Source: Treponema sp. (lineage in GTDB: Bacteria; Spirochaetota; Spirochaetia; Treponematales; Breznakiellaceae). Taken from it: a stretch of 8,227 bases of DNA. Made by a program: the position numbers and the translations under genes. The DNA lies in NCBI GenBank assembly GCA_031276685.1, contig JAISMQ010000210.1:1-8227 (forward strand), read 5' to 3'. The notes beneath the pieces are model-generated. The model had not been told where the DNA came from and ran no database searches. It saw only the letters and a list, made by a program, of their open reading frames with translations. Of the stretch, positions 1-6,366 are shown one piece after another; within the stretch, counting starts at the first letter, position 1; the number at the start of each line of letters is the position of its first letter.

Positions 1-1
1 C

Positions 2-1711
2 GCCCTGTGCGCGCTGGAACAGTTAATCTCGGCCCTGCTCCCCTCCGTTGAAATTGTCGTTACCGCGCGGTTCGTGGATACGGCCCTGGCCGTTTTCAGG
101 GGCGGGGGCGGCACTATCCTTACGCCCCTGTTCCTGCTCATAGGGATTGTCGCCTGCCGGCTCCTCCTGCCGGGCCTGACAAGCTTTGCGAAGACCAGGC
201 GGAACATGCGCCTGGCCGAAACGTTCAGGGTGCGGGTGGCGGAAAAGCGCGCAAAGCTGGAGTACCGCCATATCGAAAACAACGACACCTGGGATCTTAT
301 CCAGCGGGTGGGGACAAACCCGGCGGAAAAAATCGCCGAAGGGTTTGACGAAAGCCTGGCCCTGGCGAAGGTCTTTGGGCAGCTTGTCTGTGTGCTGGCG
401 CTGCTGGCCTTTCAGGTGTGGTGGGCCGCGCTGGCGGCCGCCGTCTTTGCCGTGCCGCTCCTCTCCCTGGCGTTCCGCGTGGGAACGGCCAACTACCAGG
501 CGGACCGGGACGCGGCCCGGTTTGAGCGGCGGGCCGGCTACCTCTACGGCGTACTGACCGGCCGGGACAATACCGAGGAGCGGGCGCTGTTCGGCTACAC
601 CGCCGCGGTAAACGGCGTCTGGTACGAAAAGTACAACGCGGGCCGGGACATACGGATTAAGGCTATGAGAATATTTTTTACCTCCCTTAAAGCCTCAAGC
701 CTAATCGTCGTGCTTACCACCGCGCTTATCATCGGCGTCCTCCTTGCCCCGTTAAAATCCGGGGCCATCAGTACCGGCATGTTCATGGGTTTTGTAAGCG
801 CCGTGTTCAACCTGAGCTACATGGTGGGCAACGAGCTGATAGGCATTACGATGCAGTTGGGAAGATCCCGGGAATACTTAAAGGATCTGTCGGCTTTTTT
901 CGCCCTTGGCGAGCAGGAACAGGCCCTGGACCTCCCGGAAAGCCCCGCCCCGGCGCCGCGTAGCATAGAACTGGCCAACGTGAGGTTCCGCTACCCGCTT
1001 ACCGAAACCTATGTTCTCAACGGCCTTTCCCTGAAATTCGAGGCGGGCCGCCGCTACGCGCTGGTGGGCGCCAACGGCGCGGGCAAAACCACCATCACGA
1101 AACTCATGACCGGGCTGTACCCGGACTACGAGGGGGAGATCCTCGTGGACGGGACGGAACTGCGGAAGCTTCCCGCCGCCCGCGTAAAAGCGCTGTTCAG
1201 CGTGGTGTACCAGGACTTCGCCCGGTATCAGGTTCCGCTCAAGGACTCCGTCGCCCTGGGGCCGGTGGCGGCCTCTGGGGCCGGCAGTACTGCGGCAGCG
1301 GAGGCGCTGGGCAAGATCGGCCTGGGGAACCTGCCGGAAGAACTGCCGCAGGGGCTTGAGACGCCCCTGGGGAAGATCCGGGAAGGGGGCGCCGATATTT
1401 CAGGCGGCCAGTGGCAGCGCGTGGCCATAGCCCGCTCCCTCGTGAACCCCGCGCCGGTGCGTATCCTGGACGAGCCGACGGCCGCGCTTGACCCGGTAGC
1501 GGAAAGCGCCGTCTACAAACTGTACGGGGAGATAAGCCGCGGGAAGACGACAATTTATATCACCCACCGGCTTGGCGCGGCGCGGCTGGCAGATGAAATT
1601 CTCGTGATTGACGGGGGGCGGGTAGCCGAAAAAGGCAGCCACGAATCCCTTATCGCGCAAGGCGGCCTCTACGCGGCGATGTACGAGTCCCAAAAGGCAT
1701 GGTACGCATAA
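2..1711 (+). CDS. ABC transporter, fused permease/ATPase half-transporter (5' end outside window)
   Basis: Exporter-type ABC half-transporter in the cell membrane: an N-terminal membrane domain (roughly to position 930) followed by an ATP-binding domain. The ATPase motifs are all present: Walker A GANGAGKTT at 1067-1093, Q-loop Gln at 1211, signature SGGQ at 1400-1411, Walker B Asp-Glu at 1469-1474, and switch His at 1565. The Walker B strand reads VRILDE, with an unusual Arg among the hydrophobic residues. A GTG at 74 could be taken as the start, but the frame is open to base 2. The extra residues (ALEQLISALLPSVEIVVTA) align with the first membrane helix of the downstream paralogue, which has about 35-40 more residues before that point. 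The true start is therefore probably just outside the window, leaving 569 residues visible. The next gene begins 34 bases after the stop, suggesting co-transcription and a heterodimer. The substrate is unknown. The QDFARYQVPLKDSV type of Q-loop recalls transporters near peptide-maturation genes, which is only a hint. Confidence 0.9.
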   Translation, partial: ALCALEQLISALLPSVEIVVTARFVDTALAVFRGGGGTILTPLFLLIGIVACRLLLPGLTSFAKTRRNMRLAETFRVRVAEKRAKLEYRHIENNDTWDLIQRVGTNPAEKIAEGFDESLALAKVFGQLVCVLALLAFQVWWAALAAAVFAVPLLSLAFRVGTANYQADRDAARFERRAGYLYGVLTGRDNTEERALFGYTAAVNGVWYEKYNAGRDIRIKAMRIFFTSLKASSLIVVLTTALIIGVLLAPLKSGAISTGMFMGFVSAVFNLSYMVGNELIGITMQLGRSREYLKDLSAFFALGEQEQALDLPESPAPAPRSIELANVRFRYPLTETYVLNGLSLKFEAGRRYALVGANGAGKTTITKLMTGLYPDYEGEILVDGTELRKLPAARVKALFSVVYQDFARYQVPLKDSVALGPVAASGAGSTAAAEALGKIGLGNLPEELPQGLETPLGKIREGGADISGGQWQRVAIARSLVNPAPVRILDEPTAALDPVAESAVYKLYGEISRGKTTIYITHRLGAARLADEILVIDGGRVAEKGSHESLIAQGGLYAAMYESQKAWYA

Positions 1712-1745
1712 AATCCGCCGGCGGCGGGGAAGGTAGCGACTGAAG

Positions 1746-3554
1746 ATGTCCGATACGCAAAACGATAGACAAAAAGCCAGGCAGCCCGGCGTAGCCGCGG
1801 TTTTTTTCCGGCTCTTGCCGGCCTGGGTTGCGGCTGCCCCCCTGGGTACGGTGTTCGACATCCTGCTCATGATAGTAAACAGCATGACCAGCGGGCTTAT
1901 TATCCTTTTGACCCAGCGTTTTCTGGACGCGGGGGCGGAATTCGCCGCCGGCACCGTTGCTACGGGGGCCGTGCTTGCCGCCCTGGCCCTGCTGGCGCTG
2001 GCCCATGCGGGTAACCACGTTTTAACGGGCCTTGCCAGCTATTTCGGCAACAGCCATCACCAGAAAGTTGTAGGGGCCTTACGGCATAGCATTACCAAAA
2101 AGGCATCACGCCTTGCCCCGCTGGACTTTGAAAAAACCGGGATTCTGAACCACCTCAACAAGGCGGAGCAAGGGTCGTTTAACGCGGCAAGTTTTGCCGG
2201 GACCACCATCATCATTTTTATGATGTTCCTGCCGTACTTCGGCTTCATCGCCTGGTACCTTTTCAGCCTCAAGCCGCTTTTGGTGCTGGCCCTGGCGGCC
2301 GCCTTTGTTCCGGCGGCCCTGATCCAATTCCTGCGGGTCAAGGTGTTTGCGAAGCTGGAAGACGCCTCCGCCCCGGCCCGGCGCGAGGCGGATTACTACG
2401 AGCAGTGCATAACCGGCAGGGAATTCTTCAAGGAAACCCGGCTCCTGGGGGCCTATTGGTACTTCAAAAGGCTGCTTGCCGATTGTATCGCGCTCCTCAA
2501 CCGCCTGCGCTGGAAACACGAGGTCAAGGCCAACGGCGCGGAGCTTGCAATGAAACTCTTAACCCTGGCCGCATACACCGGCGTCATCTACCTGCTGTTC
2601 GCCGCCCTTACGGGGCGGGAGATCTCGGTAGGCGCCTTCGCCGCCGTATACGCCTCAATCGACCAACTGTTCAGAATGATGAACGACGTGATCTCCATTC
2701 AGATAGGCAGCAACGCCTCCCGGCTTGGGAGCATACGCAACTACCTGGCGTTTATGGACCTTCCCGAGCGGGGCGGCGCGGACATGGCCGTTCCCAAAAC
2801 AAAAGGCGTGCGCCTGGAAAACGTCTCGTTCAGCTACCCCGGTTCCGGAACAAAGGCCGTAGATTCGGTAAGCCTGGACATCGCGGGCGGGGAAACGGTG
2901 GCCATTGTAGGCGAAAACGGCTCCGGCAAGACAACGCTGGTGCGGCTTATCACGGGCCTGTACCTGCCCGGCGAAGGCGCCGTCCTGATTGGCGGTGTTG
3001 ACACGGCGGAAGCCTCCATGCAAAGCCTTTTTGACCGCACGTCGGCGGTATTCCAGAAATACCAGCGCTACCAGATGACGCTGAAAGAAAACATCGGCAT
3101 AAGCCAGGTAGGGGAAAAGGGCTGGGAAACCATTACCAGTGAAAAACTAACGCTGTCCTGTGCCCAGGCGGATCTGGAAACGGACGGGTTTCCCGCCGGT
3201 TACGGCACCATGCTGTCGCGGGAGTTTGACGGCATAGACCTGTCCGGCGGCCAGTGGCAGCGCGTGGCCATAGCCCGCGGCCTGTACCGGGACTACGATC
3301 TTATCATCCTTGACGAACCGACCGCGGCGATAGACCCCATCGAAGAATCAAAGATCTACAACCGCTTTGCGGAGATCACCCGGGGCAAGACGGCGATTAT
3401 CGTAACCCACCGCATGGGTTCCGTGCGGCTGGCGGACCGCATCCTCGTGATGAAGCAGGGCCGCCTTGTGGAAACCGGGACGCACGGGGAACTGGCCGCC
3501 GGCGGCGGCGAGTATGCGCGGCTGTTCAAGGCTCAGGAACAGTGGTACACGTAA
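1746..3554 (+). CDS. ABC transporter, fused permease/ATPase half-transporter
   Basis: Full-length (602 residues) exporter-type ABC half-transporter, the usual size for the fused class. Hydrophobic segments lie near residues 36-56, 70-90, 153-173, 176-196 and 269-289, with a weaker one around 295-320. The ATPase domain begins near residue 355. Its motifs are Walker A GENGSGKTT (389-397), Q-loop Gln437, signature SGGQ (500-503), Walker B ILDE with Asp523 and Glu524, and switch His555. None of the catalytic residues is degenerate, so unlike many heterodimeric exporters neither partner has an obviously dead ATP site. The ATG at 1746 has a purine-rich GGGGAAGG about 12 bases upstream, a rather long spacing, and a 10-bp palindrome (1715-1724) lies in the 34-base gap. 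It is paralogous to the upstream gene in both domains, so the two most likely arose by duplication and work as a pair. What they export is not apparent, and no substrate gene or accessory protein adjoins them on the right. Confidence 0.93.
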   Translation: MSDTQNDRQKARQPGVAAVFFRLLPAWVAAAPLGTVFDILLMIVNSMTSGLIILLTQRFLDAGAEFAAGTVATGAVLAALALLALAHAGNHVLTGLASYFGNSHHQKVVGALRHSITKKASRLAPLDFEKTGILNHLNKAEQGSFNAASFAGTTIIIFMMFLPYFGFIAWYLFSLKPLLVLALAAAFVPAALIQFLRVKVFAKLEDASAPARREADYYEQCITGREFFKETRLLGAYWYFKRLLADCIALLNRLRWKHEVKANGAELAMKLLTLAAYTGVIYLLFAALTGREISVGAFAAVYASIDQLFRMMNDVISIQIGSNASRLGSIRNYLAFMDLPERGGADMAVPKTKGVRLENVSFSYPGSGTKAVDSVSLDIAGGETVAIVGENGSGKTTLVRLITGLYLPGEGAVLIGGVDTAEASMQSLFDRTSAVFQKYQRYQMTLKENIGISQVGEKGWETITSEKLTLSCAQADLETDGFPAGYGTMLSREFDGIDLSGGQWQRVAIARGLYRDYDLIILDEPTAAIDPIEESKIYNRFAEITRGKTAIIVTHRMGSVRLADRILVMKQGRLVETGTHGELAAGGGEYARLFKAQEQWYT

Positions 3555-3635
3555 CAGGGTTTTTGCGGCCCAAGGGCCCGCACCGCGCTTGACGGAATTC
3601 GCGCTAATCCCAATCCGGGTCTAAAGTTACATTTT

Positions 3636-3664
3636 GAAATGAGGCATTTCGCAATCTTGCGCAA
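3636..3664. promoter_or_regulatory. Tandem palindromes, candidate operator
   Basis: Two perfect inverted repeats stand almost end to end. GAAATG-AGG-CATTTC occupies 3636-3650 and CGCAA-TC-TTGCG occupies 3650-3661. The latter overlaps the self-complementary TTGCGCAA at 3657-3664. They lie immediately upstream of, and partly overlap, the candidate -35 element of the next gene, where an activator or repressor would bind. The AraC-type regulator encoded in the same unit is the natural candidate ligand, but this is inference from position only. Confidence 0.4.
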
Positions 3665-3686
3665 AACAGGAAAACAACCGTATAAT
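3657..3686 (+). promoter_or_regulatory. Candidate sigma-70 type promoter for the UroD-like gene
   Basis: A perfect -10 consensus TATAAT lies at 3681-3686. A weak -35 (TTGCGC, 3657-3662) stands 18 bases upstream. A poor -35 overlapped by palindromes fits an activator-dependent promoter. One difficulty is that the expected transcription start, around 3693, falls on the ribosome-binding site, giving a leader of only about a dozen bases. The hexamer could therefore be chance. Confidence 0.45.
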
Positions 3687-3692
3687 CCCCGC

Positions 3693-3697
3693 AGGAG
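3693..3697 (+). promoter_or_regulatory. Ribosome-binding site that fixes the start of the UroD-like gene
   Basis: AGGAG, seven bases before the ATG at 3705. The alternative in-frame ATG at 3639 has no comparable site. This decides the start at 3705. Confidence 0.8.
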
Positions 3698-3704
3698 AAT
3701 CGGT

Positions 3705-4943
3705 ATGGTCACAGCGCAGGACAAGGCGATACTCAGGGAACTGGCAAAACAGGTCGGGGATTTGGCGGCCCGGGACATCAACAAACAGCGTACCGCCCGC
3801 ATCAGGGAGATGCACGGCCTTAAACCCGGACGCCCGCCGGTCTGGATCGACGAGATCCCCTGGCACGAAATGGACATAGACGGTTTCCTGGCCCCGCGCT
3901 GCGAATCCAAAGAGGGGCAGAACATGGAACGGCAGTTCCGGCGTACCCTCTACCGATGGAAGTACATCCAGGCGGACATGGTGGTGGAAGACGCCTTCTA
4001 CGTCTACAAGGCGTTTACGGATTCGGGCAACGGAATCAGAATAAAAGAGGAAACCCTTGCCACCAACCAGGCCAACAACATCGTGTCCCACCACTACGAG
4101 GACCAGTTGGACACGGAGGAAAAAGTAGAGGCCCTGAAGATCCCGGTTATCGAAGCCCGGCCCGACCTTGACACAAAGAACCTTGAAGCCGCGCTGGACA
4201 TTCTGGACGGCGTCATGCCGGTAAAGCTCCGGGGCCACGGTATCTACTACGCCCCCTGGGACGAGATCTCCATGCTCAGGGGCATAGAGAACTGCCTGGT
4301 GGATATGATAAGCAACCCGGAGCTGGTTCATAAAACCGTCGCCAAATTTACCGAGATCGGCGTGGCCCGCTATACCCAGATGGAGGCCCAGGGGCTCCTG
4401 GACTTCAATGTCCCCAGCCTCCACTGTACGCCGCCGTACTGCGACGAACTGCCCGCGAAGGACTGGGACGGCGGCAGGGTACGCTTCAAGGACGTCTGGT
4501 TCCGGGGCATGGCCCAGCTTTTTTCCTCGGCCTCCCCCGAGATGCAGGACGAGTTTGACCTGCAGTACATGCGGAAGCTTATGGACCGCTGCGGCCTCTC
4601 CTACTACGGCTGCTGCGAGCCGCTGGACCGCTTTATTCCCTACCTCAAAAAAGTGCCCAACATGCGGAAAATAGGGGTAAGCCCCTGGGCGAACGTCCGG
4701 TCTTCGGCGGAACAGATGGGGGGGGACTACGTGTTTGCCCGGAAGCCCAACCCGGCCAACGTGGCCAGGGACTTCAACCGGGCGGTGGTGGAACAGGAGA
4801 TACGCGAAACCATCGAAGCCTGTATGGAGAACAAGTGCCCTTACGAGTTCGTCCTTAAGGATATCAGTACCGTGGGCGGCAACCCCCGCAACCTGATCGC
4901 CTGGGCGAAGACCGTTACGGAGACCATAGACCGTTACTACTGA
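3705..4943 (+). CDS. Uroporphyrinogen-decarboxylase-fold protein, methyltransferase-like
   Basis: The 412-residue protein resembles the UroD/MtaA superfamily (TIM-barrel fold), in particular a large uncharacterised branch common in anaerobes. I recognise that branch by the N-terminal VWIDEIPWHEMD (46-57), a LYRWKY...DMVVED stretch (82-96), VSHHYEDQ (127-134), and the C-terminal YYGCCEPLDRF (300-310) followed by IGVSPWANVRSS and ARKPNPANVA. It lacks the N-terminal arginine-rich substrate motif of true heme-pathway UroD, so porphyrin decarboxylation is unlikely. Relatives such as MtaA and MtbA move methyl groups between corrinoid proteins and thiols using Zn bound by His-x-Cys and a distant Cys. 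Here the candidate metal ligands are Cys303, Cys304 and Glu305, plus perhaps His240, Cys241 and Cys246, and a canonical His-x-Cys is not evident. It is cytoplasmic, with no signal or membrane segment. The regulator follows after 11 bases and the corrinoid activator stands further on, which supports a role in corrinoid-dependent methyl transfer. The substrate is not known. Confidence 0.85.
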   Translation: MVTAQDKAILRELAKQVGDLAARDINKQRTARIREMHGLKPGRPPVWIDEIPWHEMDIDGFLAPRCESKEGQNMERQFRRTLYRWKYIQADMVVEDAFYVYKAFTDSGNGIRIKEETLATNQANNIVSHHYEDQLDTEEKVEALKIPVIEARPDLDTKNLEAALDILDGVMPVKLRGHGIYYAPWDEISMLRGIENCLVDMISNPELVHKTVAKFTEIGVARYTQMEAQGLLDFNVPSLHCTPPYCDELPAKDWDGGRVRFKDVWFRGMAQLFSSASPEMQDEFDLQYMRKLMDRCGLSYYGCCEPLDRFIPYLKKVPNMRKIGVSPWANVRSSAEQMGGDYVFARKPNPANVARDFNRAVVEQEIRETIEACMENKCPYEFVLKDISTVGGNPRNLIAWAKTVTETIDRYY

Positions 4944-4954
4944 CAGGTTCGTAT

Positions 4955-6253
4955 ATGGCAAAAGGAACGGATAAAAGGGCGCGGCTAAAAGAGATCCTGG
5001 ATTTTGCCCGGCTGCGGAAGCTCTTCGGGCACTTTTCCGTGGTAACCGGCCTTGACGTGGCCCTGTTTGACGACTCCGGGGCCGAACTCCTAAGCGGCAG
5101 AAAACCCGGAACAATCTGTACCACCGCGAAAAATTGCCGGAAATGCCGGGAAATGATCGCCTACGGCGGCGTTATGTCGTCCAAACTCGGAGAACCCTAC
5201 ATATTCGCCTGCGGCTGCGGCCTTATCATGTGTTCTTCCCCCGTAATGTTCGGCGACCAGCTTATCGGGTCCATCGCATGCGGCCCGGCCATCCTCTGGG
5301 AGCCCGACGATATTGCCCTGTCGGAGATCGCGGAAAAAACCCGGAGCATGGGCATCCGGGCCAGGGCCGGTGATTTTCTGCGCCATACCCCGTCGTGCGG
5401 CTGCGTAAACGTAACCAGCGCGGCACAAATTCTCTTTATCATCGTCAACAGCCTTACCCGCGAACACAACGTCTACCTGAAGCAGCGCGCCCGGATCACC
5501 GAACAGCAGCGGCAAATATCGGAACTGGTCCAGGACCGCAAATTCGCCGCGGCGGGCCTTATCGAGATGGAAAAACGCGCCTCCGCCCTTACCTACCCCT
5601 ACGAAACGGAGAAGGAACTTATCGCGTTTGTCCAAAGCGGGAACAAACAGCAGGCCACCAATATCCTGAACACCCTGCTCAGCGTAATTTTCTGTTTTGC
5701 CAGCGGGAACATAGACACGATCCGGGTACGGATCTTCGAACTGGTAGCCTTTCTTTCGCGGGCCGCAGTGGAAGCGGGGGCGCCGCTGCGGGAGATCAAC
5801 AGTATCACCAAGGAATCCTTTGAAATTTGCGAGGACGGTACGGATTTTGAACGGCTCTGCTTCCTCACCACCCAGGCCATGGAGCGCTTTATCGACACGG
5901 TGCATCAAAACCGGGGCCAAAAGCGGACCAGCGAGCATCTGAGCAAGGCGATTGGCTATATCACCCAGAACTACGCGGACGACCTTAGCCTTAGCGGGGT
6001 GGCGTCCAGGGTGTTTGTCAGCGAGTACTACCTTAGCCACCTGTTCAGGAAAGAGATGAACATGACCTTTTCAAACTACGTATGCAGAATCCGGATTGAC
6101 AAAGCGAAGGAGTACCTTAAAAATGACCGGCAGGCCCAGATACAGGAGGTCGCCGGAAAGGTCGGGTTCAACGATGCCAATTACTTTGCCAAGATCTTCA
6201 AAAAAACAACCGGGGTTACACCCAAGGAATACCATTCCTTTTTCTGCGCCTGA
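4955..6253 (+). CDS. AraC-family transcriptional regulator with PocR-type sensor domain
   Basis: A 432-residue regulator. Residues about 12-165 match the PocR sensory domain (start LDFARLRKLFGHFSVVTGLDVALFD compressed to its hallmarks: a GLDVALFDD strand, then ACGCGLIMCSSPVMFGDQLIG). PocR-type domains sense small ligands in B12-linked catabolism, the classic example being propanediol utilisation. Nine cysteines cluster here (55, 61, 64, 86, 88, 93, 109, 148, 150), including one CxxC and two CGC pairs, which suggests a bound metal or redox sensing. A short helical or coiled-coil segment follows (about 168-200), then an all-helical middle part. The C-terminal AraC domain (about 329-428) has two helix-turn-helix units: LSLSGVASRVFVSEYYLSHL, and IQEVAGKVGFNDANYFAKIF followed by the usual GVTPKEYH ending. 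The start at 4955 follows the upstream stop by 11 bases, with a modest AGG at 4945-4947, so expression is likely coupled to the UroD-like gene. It probably controls its own operon and perhaps the neighbouring corrinoid genes. The ligand is unknown. Confidence 0.9.
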   Translation: MAKGTDKRARLKEILDFARLRKLFGHFSVVTGLDVALFDDSGAELLSGRKPGTICTTAKNCRKCREMIAYGGVMSSKLGEPYIFACGCGLIMCSSPVMFGDQLIGSIACGPAILWEPDDIALSEIAEKTRSMGIRARAGDFLRHTPSCGCVNVTSAAQILFIIVNSLTREHNVYLKQRARITEQQRQISELVQDRKFAAAGLIEMEKRASALTYPYETEKELIAFVQSGNKQQATNILNTLLSVIFCFASGNIDTIRVRIFELVAFLSRAAVEAGAPLREINSITKESFEICEDGTDFERLCFLTTQAMERFIDTVHQNRGQKRTSEHLSKAIGYITQNYADDLSLSGVASRVFVSEYYLSHLFRKEMNMTFSNYVCRIRIDKAKEYLKNDRQAQIQEVAGKVGFNDANYFAKIFKKTTGVTPKEYHSFFCA

Positions 6254-6366
6254 ACCGCGCCCAGGGCGGGCGGGGGGTAAGAAAGCGGCGCGGAGTCGGT
6301 TTGCCGGGGGGCGTATGCGCGGGGCGCGGCAAACTGCCAGGCACAGCGCCATTTTTGCGGGGGAAC
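6254..6366. other. GC-rich intergenic region with inverted repeats
   Basis: This 113-base gap lies between the regulator and the corrinoid activator. Just after the regulator stop is CGCCC-A-GGGCG (6258-6268), too tight a loop to be a normal terminator. Further on is an 8-bp perfect inverted repeat, listed separately, followed by overlapping TGCC/GGCA half-sites at 6328-6343. No -10-like sequence stands out, so the activator may be read through from the upstream genes. Confidence 0.5.
6299..6334. repeat. Inverted repeat upstream of the corrinoid activator gene
   Basis: GTTTGCCG (6299-6306) pairs perfectly with CGGCAAAC (6327-6334) across 20 bases, within which GCG (6311-6313) can pair with CGC (6318-6320). 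The right arm also forms GGCA-AAC-TGCC (6328-6338) and is followed by TGCC-A-GGCA (6335-6343), so two alternative small hairpins share the same bases. This could be a protein-binding site or a leader RNA structure. It begins about 70 bases before the ATG at 6367. Confidence 0.45.

Larger units (their letters stand above)
3555..3704. other. Intergenic region between the ABC pair and the UroD-like gene
   Basis: This 150-base gap contains no convincing gene. The right half is visibly more AT-rich than the flanking genes and carries two small inverted repeats and a promoter-like hexamer, listed separately. The left half has a short imperfect GC hairpin (about 3566-3582) but no T-run after it, so I see no clear terminator for the ABC genes. 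An in-frame ATG at 3639 would place a start inside one palindrome and is not favoured. Confidence 0.6.

Noticed and set aside
3566..3582. Hairpin after the second ABC gene considered as a terminator
   Set aside because: The stem is short and imperfect, and the T-run precedes it instead of following it.
3639..3704. N-terminal extension of the UroD-like gene from the ATG at 3639
   Set aside because: The start would lie within a palindrome and without a ribosome-binding site, and the added 22 residues cover the candidate promoter; ATG 3705 has AGGAG at ideal distance.
3627..5114. Long open frame (495 codons) on the minus strand, antisense to the UroD-like gene
   Set aside because: It lies wholly opposite a recognisable gene, has no familiar domain and a His/Val/Gly/Arg-rich composition, as expected of a shadow frame in GC-rich DNA.
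5090..6040. Open frame of 316 codons on the minus strand opposite the regulator
   Set aside because: It shows no domain and overlaps the clear PocR/AraC coding sequence; same GC-driven artefact.
6301..6366. N-terminal extension of the corrinoid activator from a TTG at 6301
   Set aside because: The extra residues are Gly/Pro/Arg-rich without similarity to the ferredoxin fold, which begins exactly at the ATG at 6367.
6254..6366. Cobalamin riboswitch upstream of the activator
   Set aside because: The gap is too short for the aptamer and I find no B12-box-like sequence; only simple inverted repeats are present.
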